NCBI GenBank assembly: GCA_011799875.1
Contig: CM022297.1
Span: 449,301,292 to 449,365,291, forward strand
DNA length: 64,000 bases
Reading direction: 5' to 3'
Origin: Thinopyrum elongatum
Taxonomy: Eukaryota > Streptophyta > Magnoliopsida > Poales > Poaceae
The notes under the pieces were generated by a model that was not told the DNA's origin, did not search any database, and saw nothing but the letters and a program-made list of their open reading frames with translations. The position numbers were made by a program, and so were the translations under genes. Shown here one piece after another: positions 1 to 10,793 of the stretch (positions are counted from its first letter, which is position 1; each line of letters begins with the position of its first letter).

Positions 1-1486
1 GGATATTCTTCCCGAAGATGATCCTCGCGTTCCAAAGTGGCTTCATCTTCAGTGTGATTCGACCACTGCACTTTTAGGAACTTGGTCGTCGTCTGACGAG
101 TTCGACGTTCAGATTCGTCGAGAATGCGGATCGGATGCTCCTTATAAGAAAGATCATCTTGCAGCTTGAGCATCTCATGATCCACTGCACGGTGCGGGGA
201 TTCCTTGAAGCACTTACGGAGTTGCGACACGTGGAAGACATCATGAATATGGGAGAATTGTGGTGGCAACTCCAATTGATATGCCACCTGTCCACGTCTA
301 GCCATGATGCGGAAAGGACCAATATAGCGAGGAGCTAGCTTGCCCTTGATTCCAAAACGACGGGTGCCCTTCATCGGAGTGACACGAAGATAGGCTTGAT
401 CACCAGGTTGATAGATCACACCCCATCGCTTACGATCATAATTACTCTTCTGACGGTCTTAAGCTGCTTTGAGATTCTCCCCGACAATTCTGACTTGTTC
501 TTCGGCATGCTGAATAATGTCCGGTCCAACAAGAGGTCGTTCCCCAGTTTCTGACCAATTCAGAGGGGTTCGACATTTACGACCATAAAGAACCTCAAAG
601 GGGGCCATTTTCAAGCTGGCTTGGTAGCTGTTGTTATAAGAGAACTCGGCATACGGGAGAGATTCCTCCCATTTCTTACCGAAGGATATAACACAAGCTC
701 GAAGCATATCTTCGAGTACTTGATTAACGCGCTCAACTTGACCTTGGGATTGTGGATGATAAGCTGAACTCCAGGTAATATGAGTTCCCATTGCTTTCTG
801 GAAGCTTTCCCAGAAATGGCCAGTGAAAATGCTGCCACGGTCTGAACTGATTTCCTTGGGAATACCATGGAGTGAAACAATTCTGGAGATATATAGCTCT
901 GCTAACTGACTAGCAGTAATAGTCTCCTTAACTGGCAGAAAGTGTGCAACCTTGGAGAGTTGATCGACGATGACAAGAATAGCATCATGACCTTTCTGAG
1001 ACTTGGGAAGACCAGTAATGAAATCCATTTGCACTTTATCCCATTTCCATAGAGGAATAGGGAGCGGTTGCAGAATTCTAGCAGGTTTTTGATGTTCTGC
1101 CTTGACGCGACGACAAACGTCACACTCAGCAACATAACGAGCAATATCTTGCTTCATTCTGGACCACCAGTACCTCTGTCGGAGATCGCGATACATCTTG
1201 GTACTGCCCGATGGATAGATAGCGGTGTATCATGGGCCTCCTTCATGACTTTGTCAGTCATCAGCTCGAAGCGAGGTACTACAATGCGATCTCAGAAGTA
1301 CAAGGTTCCATCTTCAGCAATCGAGAAATCCCTGTACTTTTGAAGGTGAAGTTCTTTCTTCATTAGACCAATTTCAGCATCTTTAGCTTGCGCAATCTTG
1401 ACAGCTTTCTCAAGATCTGGTTGTATCACAAGGTTATTAAGAGAACCTTGCGGAATGATGCAGAGATTCAGCTTGTGCAATTCTTC
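1..1486 (-). pseudogene. Gypsy integrase and C-terminal domain, disrupted remainder of pol
   Basis: The continuation of pol is cut by further lesions: a TGA at 1292-1294, a 1-nt loss near 1215-1217 that shifts the frame, and a TAA at 459-461. Between the breaks integrase is clear. A HHCC zinc domain ends in CDVCRR near 1105-1125. The catalytic core shows MDFITGL near 1030, SDRGS near 840 and a glutamate in HPQSQGQVERVNQ near 730. From 458 to the window edge an open frame holds the C-terminal SH3/chromo-like region (LREEYP at the edge). The lesions make this copy defective in integration. Confidence 0.88.
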
Positions 1487-4384
1487 TTATAGCTGGGGTT
1501 GAGCTTGCTTTACCATGAGGTTGTTACTATAAGACTTGCGGCTCAAGGCATCAGCCATCACATTAGCTTTGCCAGGAGTGTAGGAAATACCACAGTCATA
1601 ATCGGTGATTGTTTCCAACCAACGCTGCTGACGAAGATTAAGTTCCGGTTGAGTGAATAAGTACTTCAAGCTCTGATGATCGGTGTAAATCTCACACCAA
1701 TTACCAAGGAGGTAATGACGCCACTGCTTCAAAGCATAAATGACAGCAGCAAGTTCGAGGTCATGCACTGGGTAATTCTCTTCATGTGGACGCAGTTGTC
1801 GCGAAGCATAAGCAATTACTCTTCGCTCTTGCATTAGGACGCAACCTAGTCCTTGGCGAGAGGCGTCACAGAAGATCACAAAATCTTTGCGAGAGTCTGG
1901 AGGAGCAAGGACTGGAGCAGAAGTCAGCTTGTCCTTGAGGGTCTGGAAGCTTTCCTGACATTTGTCTGTCCACTCAAACTTAACGCCTTTGTGAAGCAGA
2001 TTAGTCAGGGGCTTGGCAATCTTGGAGAAATTTTCGATGAAACGGCGACAATAACTTGCAAGCCCGAGGAAACTTCTGACTTTCTTGACATTCTTCGGAG
2101 GGGTCCAGTCAAGAATAGCCTGAACACGTTCCGGGTTAACTGCGATACCATCCTTGGAGATGACATGTCCAAGGTAGGTTACCTCAGAAAGCCAGAATTC
2201 ACACTTAGAGTACTTGGCATATAATTGGTGCTCTCGAAGTCTCTCCAGAACAAGGCGAAGGTGCTCAGCATGTTCTTCTTTGTTCTTCGAATAAACCAGA
2301 ATATCATCCAGATATACCACGACGAATTTGTCGAGGTAATCCATGAATATGTAATTCATTAGGCGAGAGAATGTAGCTGGAGCGTTTGTTAAGCCAAACG
2401 ACATGACTGTGTACTCGTAAGAGCCATAACGAGTAACGAATGCAGTCTTCGGAATATCCTCTTCGCGGACACATATCTGGTGATAACCCAACCTCAAGTC
2501 GAGTTTAGAAAACACCGAAGATCCTGCGAGTTGGTCATATAAATCGTTGATCCGGGGAAGTGGATATTTATTCTGAATGGTTGCCTGGTTGATTGGACGG
2601 TAATCTTGAACCAAACGGTTAGTTCCATCCTTCTTCTTGACAAAGAGAGAAGGTGCTCCCCAAGCAGAGGAACTAGGGCGAATGAAACCCTTCCTTAAGG
2701 ATTTATCAATTTCCTCCTTAAGCTCAATAAGATGGTGCGGAGGCATCTTGTAGGGACGCTTCGCAATAGGAGTGGTGCCAGGCTTCAAGTCGATGACGAA
2801 CCTGACAGCTCTAGCAGGGGGTATTCCTGGAAGTGCTTCTGGAAAAACATCCGGGAAGTCACAGACCACTGGGATGTTCTCAATCCCATCAAGTGGAGAA
2901 GCATTCAACGCATTCAAGGCATAAATTTGAGCCTCAGCGTTCTGGGTAAGGTGAGCTTGATAATTCACTATCTCGTTCGATGGGTGCAAGAGGTGTACAA
3001 CTTTAGTGGCACAGTTGATTGAGGCGTAATGAGCGTTCAACCAGTCCATTCCCAAAATAAGATCAATCTTGGAAGATCTCAGGATTATAGGAAATGCCTG
3101 AAATCTCAACCGCTCGATCTCAATTGTGACTTCGGGGCTGAATAGGGTGGCTTGGCACTGGCCCGCAGGAGTGTTCACTGCTAACGGTTGGTGCATTGTT
3201 TCACATTTAATGTCATGCATGAGTGCAAAATGTTCTGACATGAATGAATGCGATGCTCCTGAATCAAATAAAACAGATGCTGGAACTGAATTAACGAGAA
3301 GTGTACCCATCACAGTGTCTGGTTGAACTGGAGCTTCGGACATGTTGACGTGGTAGTACTGCCCACGACCATAAGACGGTCTTACATTATTGTTGCGCTG
3401 TTGAGGAATACCACGGCCGATACCACGGCCAGCAGAAGGGAGAGCCAGTTGATTCTGATTCTGAGAACAATCTCTAGCACGGTGACCTGGCTTGCCACAC
3501 TTGAAGCATAGTCCGCTGTCAGGACGAGGTGCTGGAGCTCGAGGTGCTGGAGCTGGCAGAGGCTGTCTCGGTGGTGGAGGTGGCAGGCGTGGTGCAGCAT
3601 AAGAGGGCCTGTTTGCAGGGGCTGCTGAACGGAACATGCCTTGGGGAAACCAGATGCGTCGCTTCTGAGAAGACGAGCCCGAAGATGAGCCCGTTTCTCG
3701 GGTGTGTCTGGACGCTTCTTTATGCTTTTTAAGTCCAGTTTCAACCATAATAGCCTTATTCACCAAGGTGGCGAAATCAGGATAGTCTTGGACAAGCAGG
3801 GCTAACTGAATGTCATGGTGTAGTCCTTCACGAAACTTCTCCTGTCTGCGTTCATCAGTAGGAATGTCCTCTTCAGCGTAGCGAGATAAGTCTAGAAACT
3901 CGCGCTGATAGACTTCTACGGTCTTGTTTCCTTGAACAAGGCTACGGAACTCAGCCTTCTTCCTAGCTATGACAGCTAGAGGAATGTAGCGAGCACGGAA
4001 AGCGATCTTGAACTCTGCCCAAGTGACGACAGTACCAGGCGGCAAAGTCTGTCGGTGGGTGGCCCACCATTGGGCTGTGGGACCCTTCAGAAGATAAGTC
4101 GCAAAAGTGACATAGTTAACTTCGGCGACACCAGCAGACTCCATCTCATGAGAGATGTCATGCAGCCAGTCATCTGCATCTAGTGGGTTGACTATGTTGC
4201 GGAAAAACGATGGACTGGGTCTCATAAATTCTGGCAAGGTAATGGATGGTGGCTGTTGATTAGCATCAGGACGAGGGAATTGCTGCATAATTCCCGTCAT
4301 AAACTGGCGGTTGAGTTCAAACTGTTGCATCATCGCTGCCATGTAATCAGGTGGTGGCGGCGGTGGCGGGTTGTTGTCAGCCAT
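1487..4384 (-). CDS. Gypsy gag-protease-RT-RNase H polyprotein (ends at an in-frame stop before integrase)
   Basis: A 965-codon open frame starts at the ATG at 4384 with a proline-rich start ([12 protein letters not shown]). A retrotransposon gag domain occupies roughly residues 60-210. A CCHC zinc knuckle ([14 protein letters not shown]) is at about 293-306, an aspartic protease active site (LFDSGASH) at about 372-379, the RT catalytic motif YLDD at about 691-694, and RNase H ([11 protein letters not shown]) at about 838. The frame stops at 1487-1489 (TAA), but the next codons continue the usual linker towards integrase. The stop therefore looks like a point mutation in a formerly single gag-pol frame. 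It lies 243 nt downstream of the accessory ORF on the same strand. Confidence 0.93.
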   Translation of the reverse strand: MADNNPPPPPPPDYMAAMMQQFELNRQFMTGIMQQFPRPDANQQPPSITLPEFMRPSPSFFRNIVNPLDADDWLHDISHEMESAGVAEVNYVTFATYLLKGPTAQWWATHRQTLPPGTVVTWAEFKIAFRARYIPLAVIARKKAEFRSLVQGNKTVEVYQREFLDLSRYAEEDIPTDERRQEKFREGLHHDIQLALLVQDYPDFATLVNKAIMVETGLKKHKEASRHTRETGSSSGSSSQKRRIWFPQGMFRSAAPANRPSYAAPRLPPPPPRQPLPAPAPRAPAPRPDSGLCFKCGKPGHRARDCSQNQNQLALPSAGRGIGRGIPQQRNNNVRPSYGRGQYYHVNMSEAPVQPDTVMGTLLVNSVPASVLFDSGASHSFMSEHFALMHDIKCETMHQPLAVNTPAGQCQATLFSPEVTIEIERLRFQAFPIILRSSKIDLILGMDWLNAHYASINCATKVVHLLHPSNEIVNYQAHLTQNAEAQIYALNALNASPLDGIENIPVVCDFPDVFPEALPGIPPARAVRFVIDLKPGTTPIAKRPYKMPPHHLIELKEEIDKSLRKGFIRPSSSAWGAPSLFVKKKDGTNRLVQDYRPINQATIQNKYPLPRINDLYDQLAGSSVFSKLDLRLGYHQICVREEDIPKTAFVTRYGSYEYTVMSFGLTNAPATFSRLMNYIFMDYLDKFVVVYLDDILVYSKNKEEHAEHLRLVLERLREHQLYAKYSKCEFWLSEVTYLGHVISKDGIAVNPERVQAILDWTPPKNVKKVRSFLGLASYCRRFIENFSKIAKPLTNLLHKGVKFEWTDKCQESFQTLKDKLTSAPVLAPPDSRKDFVIFCDASRQGLGCVLMQERRVIAYASRQLRPHEENYPVHDLELAAVIYALKQWRHYLLGNWCEIYTDHQSLKYLFTQPELNLRQQRWLETITDYDCGISYTPGKANVMADALSRKSYSNNLMVKQAQPQL

Positions 4385-4627
4385 CCTGCTATTTCAACAG
4401 GGGTATTTCAGCAATAGCTTATGCAAGTGTTTAACAATAAACAAGATGTAACTCGACATTATTGAAAGAGTGCAATAGATGCTAAAAGTAGTCATTAAGA
4501 CATACAGATCCATACACAGTCGTTTACAATCGGGCAGCATAACGGCGCAAATTGAAAAGCTAGACACACTAGGCGGCACGCAGGCACGCGGTAAGGAAGT
4601 ACACAACGTGACATAGCAAAGGCTACA

Positions 4628-5398
4628 TCAGCGTCGGAGAAAACCACTGAAATGGGGTAACTGCAAGTGCGGACGACGAATGTTTGTCACGGCAGGATCC
4701 TGTGCTCCATGTGCACTCTGATGCAGAACCCGGTCTCGAACTGTAAGAAGAGGTCCACGTGTAGGCGTGTGACCTCCCACTGCAGGCCAATCAATACCTG
4801 GCGGCATCTCTGTCCTGCATGGGTAAAGAATATCCTCCGGATGTATCCCTGCACGAACAGCTAGTAGCAACTGTGTCATAGCCTCGTAGTAGCGTGCTCG
4901 AGTGGCGAACAACTCGACGGCAAGAGCCCGAACAGTGCGATCCAGAGCCTGAGTGCACTGAATCAGAACCTGCGGGTCGTAGCGTTGAGACTCGTACGGG
5001 GCACAGATAGCTGTGTAAAATCCAGTAGCATCTCCAACAGGTGCATACGGAATGTACCGAAACACAGTATCATCCAGGTTAGCATTGTGCTCTCCTCGGA
5101 GACGTGCGACAGTAGAGTAGGCGGCATCATGTACTGCCATCTCAATCGTCACGCCTATTCCGTGAAAAAGGTGTAGCTCGGTGTCTGAGTTGTTCTGCTG
5201 ATCATAAATCCGAACTTCAGCATAGTACTGTTCCTGGTTGAACTCGCAGTAAACCTCATAGACCATGTACTCGGGATACCAGCGGTAACCCAGTCTACTC
5301 AGGAGGGCGATCAGAACAGCTGGAAATCCAGGGGCATCACGAGCCCAAGTGCGACGCACAAGCTGGGTCTTAGGCCGCGGTGGAAACAGTCGATCCAT
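4628..5398 (-). CDS. Accessory ORF upstream of gag, unknown function
   Basis: An intact 256-codon frame lies between the primer binding site and gag, with ATG at 5396-5398 and the same strand as gag-pol. I do not recognise a characterised family. Its N-terminal half contains PEYMVYEVYCEF, then YYAEVRIYD, then FHGIGVTIEMAVHDAAYSTV. The order resembles a double-stranded RNA-binding fold: a P-x-Y start, two strands, then a glycine turn and an Ala-rich helix. The basic KKxAK face of the classical dsRBD is absent. The C-terminal half (from about residue 140) is predicted helical and ends in a basic FLRR tail. It stays open although pol has four lesions. Functional inference is weak; coding status is fairly strong. 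Confidence 0.7.
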   Translation of the reverse strand: MDRLFPPRPKTQLVRRTWARDAPGFPAVLIALLSRLGYRWYPEYMVYEVYCEFNQEQYYAEVRIYDQQNNSDTELHLFHGIGVTIEMAVHDAAYSTVARLRGEHNANLDDTVFRYIPYAPVGDATGFYTAICAPYESQRYDPQVLIQCTQALDRTVRALAVELFATRARYYEAMTQLLLAVRAGIHPEDILYPCRTEMPPGIDWPAVGGHTPTRGPLLTVRDRVLHQSAHGAQDPAVTNIRRPHLQLPHFSGFLRR

Positions 5399-5774
5399 CT
5401 GAAACAGAGAGGTTCAGGGTTGTCGTAAGACAATGTGAAATATAACCGATCTCGGAAGGAAAGGTTAAACAAAACAATGGAAAGGAAAATGATTATCAGA
5501 CTAATCAGATCAAAGTCAAGGAAATCGCACTGAATCCAGCTCTCCGGGTGGATAGAATAAACGAGATAATAAATGTCGGTGTTAGTAAATTTTATTAAAC
5601 CCGAATAGATGAGAAATTAGAATCCCAGAGTAAAGATGAGGAATAAAAGATCCTAATACCACCCAGTTGGCGACGTGGGCCCGTAAGCCACACAGCCAAG
5701 TTAGTAAAATAGTTTTTGACCACTAGACTCAACTTCGGCCAAGGAATTGCGAAGGGGGATACCTAGAGGCAGTC
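5399..5774 (-). other. Gypsy untranslated leader between primer binding site and accessory ORF
   Basis: About 375 bp between the primer binding site and the first ATG of the accessory ORF. It would be the 3' portion of the genomic 5' leader, where packaging and dimerisation signals normally lie. I see no ORF or strong hairpin by eye. Confidence 0.5.
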
Positions 5775-5787
5775 GGCTCTGATACCA
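5775..5787 (-). other. Gypsy primer binding site (initiator Met-tRNA)
   Basis: On the minus strand this reads TGGTATCAGAGCC, the standard complement of the plant initiator Met-tRNA 3' end. It lies three bases inside the LTR end at 5791, as expected for minus-strand DNA priming. Confidence 0.93.
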
Positions 5788-7277
5788 ACCTGTGACGACC
5801 CCGGCTTAATCGTGCACTAACCATACACGCAAATGCGCACGATCAAGCCTAAGGACTCACTTGAAGATATCACAACACAACTCTAAAATATAAATAAAGT
5901 CATACAAGCTTTATATTACAAGCCAGGGCCTCGAGGGCTCGAATACATAGCTCGATGGCATACAAGCGTCAGCGGAAGCATTAGATATCTGGGTACAGAT
6001 ATATTACAGAGAGAGAAATAGGCCTTCACAGAGGCAGGGTAAAATAAAATACTACGATCGAAAGGCGTAGGCCTCCTGCCCTGGACCCTCCGATCCTACT
6101 CCTGGTCGTCAGTCGGCTCCTTGTAGTAGTAGTACTCACCAAGCGGGTAGTAGTACTGGTCGTCGGCTGGGGCGTCTGGCTCAGGGGCTCCGTCGTCTGG
6201 TGGCATCAAATGGAATATGGGGAAAAAAGAAAATAAAGCAAACGTGAGTACTCATCCGAAGTACTCAGCAAGCAAGGATCTACACTACATAAGCAACATT
6301 GTCAAAGGAATGGCTGTATATATGGACTAGGCTGCAGAAATGCCAGAATAGAGGGGGAAGCCTAGTCCTATCGAAGACTAGCATCTTCAACAATCTTCGA
6401 CAGTCTTGCAGCAATAGAAGAGAACAGATGAACATAATGTAAAGTAGTAGTAGTAGTAGTATCATCAACCTCGACCTGAGATCCTTTCTTGACTCCCTGC
6501 GAGAAAGCAATCCCAGAGCCGTACTATCCAGTTCTCATCACATGTTCTAGTTGTACCGATTGGGATACAACTCCGAGTGTCCGTTACCGTAGGACAGGCT
6601 ATCGATAGAAGTTTCTTCCCTGCAGGGGTGCACCAACTTACCCACCACGCTCGCTTAACTCCGGCTGGACACACTTTTCTGGGTCATGCCCGGCCTCGGC
6701 TAAGCAACACGCCGCAACCCGACCGAATACCTAACAGAGAGGTCAGCACGCCGGACTAAACCTATGCGCCCAGGGGTCTTGGGCCTTCGCCCCGGGAACT
6801 CCTGCACGTTGCGTACGCGGCTGAAAGCAGACCTAGCAACCCCTTATACAAGCGCGATTGCGTTCCCAGTCCAATTCAGCGCGCGCCGCTCAGTCGCTGC
6901 CGTCCATTAAGCTCCGGCTGAAGTGTATGACGCAGAACGCCCATACTATGCCCACGTGATGGTTAGTGCTATCGGGCCAGAGGCCCCTCGGATCAAATAT
7001 CCAAACCATTAAGTGTTTTAGGAGCGCGCGGTAACGAGCAGAGACTCACGATCGATGTGACCCTGTCGCCCCGTCTCGAGGACTTGCGGCAAGGGCTAAG
7101 AATGCCCGGCCACGCCTCGTAGTTATCTCGCGGGCACCATCCAGGTCAACCCGACTCCCTATCACTTCGCAATAAGCTCGCGCGGGTACCCCTCAGGGCC
7201 GACCCGCCTTTAGTAACATGGTTTAGTGCAAGTCAAATCAACAACAGTATCTGTGTGTCTGACACCAGGGGAATCCT

Positions 7278-7479
7278 GAGGAATCACCCTCGATGGAATC
7301 CCACCTGATGTTAAAGTCAAGGTGAACGAAGGAGGAATCACCCTCGAGGTCCACACTTGAGGAGTTGCGTGACGATGTCGTTGTCGGAGGTGGTGTAGGA
7401 GGAATCACCCTCGCTTACCATGACCGAGTAAGTAACCTACAAGGTTAACATCAGAAGTGCTGACGAGGTATCACCGTCG
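7278..7479. repeat. Interspersed 15-mer GAGGAATCACCCTCG, four copies inside the gypsy LTR
   Basis: Exact copies lie at 7278-7292, 7332-7346 and 7399-7413, with a variant (GAGGTATCACCGTCG) at 7465-7479. Spacing is 54, 67 and 66 bp. The core has dyad character (GAGG...CCTC), so each could form a small stem or bind a dimer. Sequence between copies is not conserved. Confidence 0.75.
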
Positions 7480-8265
7480 GCACTCGACGGTAACCCAGCA
7501 GTGTCGGCAACTAAGGGGAAGTGATGTGCGGTGCCAGGGTCTGGTCTTCAATCCCGATGGTCGGGTCTTCTAATATCCAGCAGGGCAGTCGAGATCAAGT
7601 GGGGGTCTCTGTCGTGTCTCTACCTAGCCTATACTAATCAGTCTAGGATAACCAGAAAGGTAACAAGACAGGGTACAATAATCAGGCTATGCAGCAGATA
7701 TAGGAAAACAGTAGCAGTAGCAGTTCTAATGCAAGCATAAGAGAGAAGGGAATAGGCGATATAGGCATGCTCAAAATGGGGGTGCTTGCCTATTTGCTCG
7801 GGGGCAAGGACATGGTCTTCAGTGGTATCGTCGGGGACGTAGTCGTACTCCTGAGCTGCGTCTGCCTCGGGAGCTACGCCAACATCGGGGTCTACCGAGA
7901 GAGAAGAGGGGGAAGAAACAGGTAAACATAATGCAGACAAATGCAATACGGTGCGTGTGATGCTATGATGCAGTGCAGGGTTGCCTAATTATGCATCTAA
8001 GTCATTTTAGTTATTTTTAGAATTAATCTGGGATTTAATATCCGATGTGTGTGCACTATTCATCTGCCGGATTCGGGTCCGGAGTTACGAGTTCTTCTAC
8101 GTAGGGGGTTCCGATGAAGAAACAGACGGCACGATCAGACTCGCCTCGTCGTTCTGAGCAACTTTCATGTTTTAACTTTTTCGATCCGAGCTACGGTTTA
8201 AAAGTTATTAATTTTTAAAGATTATTTGAATTTCTGAAATTTATATATTTACAGAAAATGAATTA

Positions 8266-8295
8266 TGACGTCAGCATGACGTCATTATGACGTCA
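8266..8295. promoter_or_regulatory. Three palindromic TGACGTCA (bZIP/TGA-type) sites
   Basis: TGACGTCA occurs at 8266-8273, 8277-8284 and 8288-8295, with starts exactly 11 bp apart, about one helical turn. TGACGTCA is the established CRE/as-1-like target of plant bZIP factors. W-box-like GGTCAAC/GTTGACC motifs follow at about 8298 and 8523-8550. The arrangement suggests an LTR enhancer; activity is inferred. Confidence 0.6.
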
Positions 8296-8526
8296 GCGGT
8301 CAACAGGCGCTGACCTAGTCAAACTGACCAGCTGGGCCCACCTGACAGCCTCTGTTTATTAACAGAGTTTATTTAAACTAAACAGGGATTAAATTAAGTG
8401 GTGGGCCCCAGATGTCAGTGAGTGTTTAGACTAACTAATCAGTTTTATTTTTTTAATTCTGTTTAATTAGACTAATGAGCAGTAGGGGCCCACATGTCAT
8501 ACTCTGAGGTTGAACAGTAATTCGCG

Positions 8527-9537
8527 TTGACCAGGTCAACTGGTCAACGGGACCTCACCCGGCCCACCCGTCAGCCTCACAGAGGAGGCCACGCGGGCGC
8601 CACGTCGGAGTGGCCGGCGGCGAGGCTCCGGCGACCTCTCCAGCGGCGGAAGTTCGCCGGCGCTCGTCGGAAAACGGCTACGGGGCTCGGTTTCGGGCGC
8701 GCTTGGGTGCTTTCGAACGGGCAGTGCAGCGCGCACCCAACGACGGTGGTCTCCGGGCCGGAGGTGGCCGGAATCTCGCCGGCTTCGAGCCGCGGCGGAC
8801 GCCAGCGTTCAGTCGCAGGTGCAAATGGGGCTAGAGGGTTCGGCTAGCAGCGCAGCGAGGCGCGTTGGGCTCGCACAGACGGGCTGGACCCAAAACCGAG
8901 CTCGGTTGAGCTCGACGGCGAGCGTGGCCGCGACGGCGAAGCTGCAGGCGGTGGCCGGAGCACGACAGTGCGGCGAGACGGCTACGGCCACGAAAAGATC
9001 TAGGGGAGAGAGGAAGAAGGCAGCAGTGCTCACGTAGGGGCACACGGTTGCCGGTGCGAGGTTTAGTAGCTGCAGAGGAGTTGTCGGAGACGAAGAAGAC
9101 GGCGGCGACCGAACGGAGGAGGCGGCGTTGATTCTGTTGCTGTAGTGGTTCCCTGCTCCAGCGGAGGCCAACTGTAGACGTGGCGGTGCACGGCGGTCCT
9201 CCCTGACGCAGGCAGCCGACGCGAGGAGGCCGCTGGCCACGACGGTGGCGAAGCGTAGCGACGGCGGCGCTGGGCTGGAGTTGGATCTGGAGGGGGAAAT
9301 CACAGAGCCGGAGCGAGGGAGAGAAGAGAGAGTGGGGGAGAGACCAGGGGGAATGGCTCGGGCTCCCCCTTATCCTCTGGCTGTTGGTGGCATCGGCGCC
9401 ATCGCCGTGTCGCCGCCCGGCTGGCGCGGGCGCGTGCGGCCAGGGGCGCGCCGACACGCACGAGGAGGGAGAAGGGGTGGGCTGCTGTTGGACTGGGCTG
9501 CACACTGTGCACTTAGGCCCAGCCAACAGTAGCGTTC
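8527..9537. other. GC-rich core of the gypsy LTR (no gene recognised)
   Basis: About 1 kb of strongly GC- and CpG-rich sequence with overlapping open frames on both strands. Open frames are expected from GC richness, and their predicted peptides are low-complexity Ala/Arg/Pro with no domain. It ends abruptly at an AT-rich stretch near 9540. It may be a promoter or transcribed-leader CpG island of the LTR. Confidence 0.6.
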
Positions 9538-9999
9538 TCTTTTTTTTCTCTTCTTCCTTTTCTTTTATTCATTTTCTGTTTCAAAATGATTAGGCCACTT
9601 GTGCTCTTTTGAAAAATGTGGAAGTTGGCCCAAATATTGCAATGCAATATTATCTCTCACCAAAAAGTGGTTTGGACAGATTTGGAAGCCATTTGAATTT
9701 GTAATGATTTTAAATGAATTAATATTGCTGCTTTGGGTGCTGTTTCATCTTGTTTGAGTTACTTGTCCAACTCCAAATATTTTGATATTGGTTTTAGAAA
9801 TGTTCCTGAATTATTTGCCATTTAATGAACATTTTCCCAACAGTGTTTGATCAACTTTATAATTCACTTTTGAATTTGAGTTGATTTTCAGATGTGAATT
9901 TGAATTGGATCATTAACCCATATGACTTGGCACTGCAAATGATCATGACTTGGCAGCTTTAACAGAGTGTCACAGAGCTTATTACAAGGGGGTGTTACA

Positions 10000-10647
10000 A
10001 TAGCAACATCAATCTCAGAACATAGTGGATACTAGGGATCAAGCCCTAACAAAACTAACTCAGTTACATGATAAATCTCATCCAACCCATCACCGTCCAA
10101 CAATTCTACGAAGGAATTACTCACTCCCGATGGTGAGCATCATGAAATTGGTGATGGAGGAAGGTTGATGATGATGACAGCGTCGAATCCCCCTCTCCGG
10201 AGCCCCAAACGGACTCCAGATCAGCCCTCCCGATGAAGAACCGGGGGTGGCGGCGGCTTCGTATCGTAAAATGTGATGAATCCTTCTCTCTAATTTTTTT
10301 CTTAGCGAATAGGTATATATGGAGTTGGATTTAGGGTTGCTGGAGGTCCAGGGGGCCCACAAGCTCGTAGGGCGCGCCCTAGGGGGTGGGTGCGCCCCCT
10401 GAGCTTGTGGCTCCTAGGTGGGCCCCCTCTGGTATATCTTTCCACCAGTATTTTTTATATATTTCATAAAAATTCTCCATAAATTTTTAGGTCAATCCGA
10501 GAACTTTGATTTCTGCACAAAAACAACACCATGGCACTCCTGCTAAAAACAGTGTCAGTCCGGGTTAGTTTCATTCAAATCATGCAAACTAGAGTCCAAA
10601 ACAAGAGCAAAAGTGTTTGGAAAAGTAGATACGATGGAGCTGTATCA
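10000..10647 (-). repeat. Partial LTR in reverse orientation, cut by the gypsy insertion
   Basis: It is the reverse complement of the first roughly 650 bp of the solo LTR at 10654-12123, including the region around 11080-11350. Its element-sense start TGATACAGCTCC lies at 10647. The other side of this LTR is displaced left of the gypsy element, outside the window. Confidence 0.85.
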
Positions 10648-10653
10648 CCAGAC

Positions 10654-10793
10654 TGATACGTATCCATCGTATCTACTTTTCCTAATGCTTTTGCTCTTGT
10701 TTTGGACTCTAATTTGAATGATTTGATACGTCTCCGTCGTATCTACTTTTCCTAATGCTTTTGCTCTTGTTTTGGACTCTAATTTGAATGAAA
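10654..10793 (+). repeat. 70-bp tandem duplication at the start of the solo LTR
   Basis: Units 10654-10723 and 10724-10793 both begin TGATACGT and run through TTTGGACTCTAATTTGAATGA, with few mismatches. The TSD lies outside the first copy. The duplication therefore either arose inside the LTR after insertion or was already present in the inserted element. Confidence 0.85.

Larger units (their letters stand above)
1..9999 (-). mobile_element. Ty3/gypsy LTR retrotransposon, 5' part (3' end lies beyond the window)
   Basis: Read on the minus strand, the order is LTR (9999 to 5791), primer binding site, accessory ORF, gag, protease, reverse transcriptase, RNase H, integrase. RT before integrase is the gypsy order. 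The second LTR would lie left of position 1, so only about 10 kb of the element is visible. It is inserted in an older LTR: the bases next to 9999 (ATAGC...) continue that older LTR, as comparison with its sister copy near 11340 shows, so the expected 5-bp TSD is ATAGC. The polyprotein is interrupted, so this copy is probably not autonomous. Confidence 0.93.
5791..9999 (-). repeat. Gypsy 5' LTR, about 4.2 kb
   Basis: Bounded by TG...CA: the plus strand starts TGTGACGACCCCGG at 5791 and ends GGGTGTTACA at 9999, so the element-sense LTR begins TGTAACACCC. The left boundary is fixed by the adjacent primer binding site and the right boundary by the return to the host LTR sequence. At 4209 bp it is long for a plant gypsy LTR. 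It contains a short-motif repeat cluster (7278-7479), a bZIP-site cluster (8266-8295) and a GC-rich core (8527-9537). No protein domain was recognised in it. Confidence 0.88.

Noticed and set aside
7278..7479. CRISPR-like spaced repeats
   Set aside because: Plant nuclear DNA, only four 15-mers, spacing unequal, located inside an LTR.
8527..9537. Overlapping open frames on both strands (up to about 230 codons)
   Set aside because: They lie in a GC-rich LTR core, are low-complexity Ala/Arg/Pro, lack domains and overlap each other on both strands.
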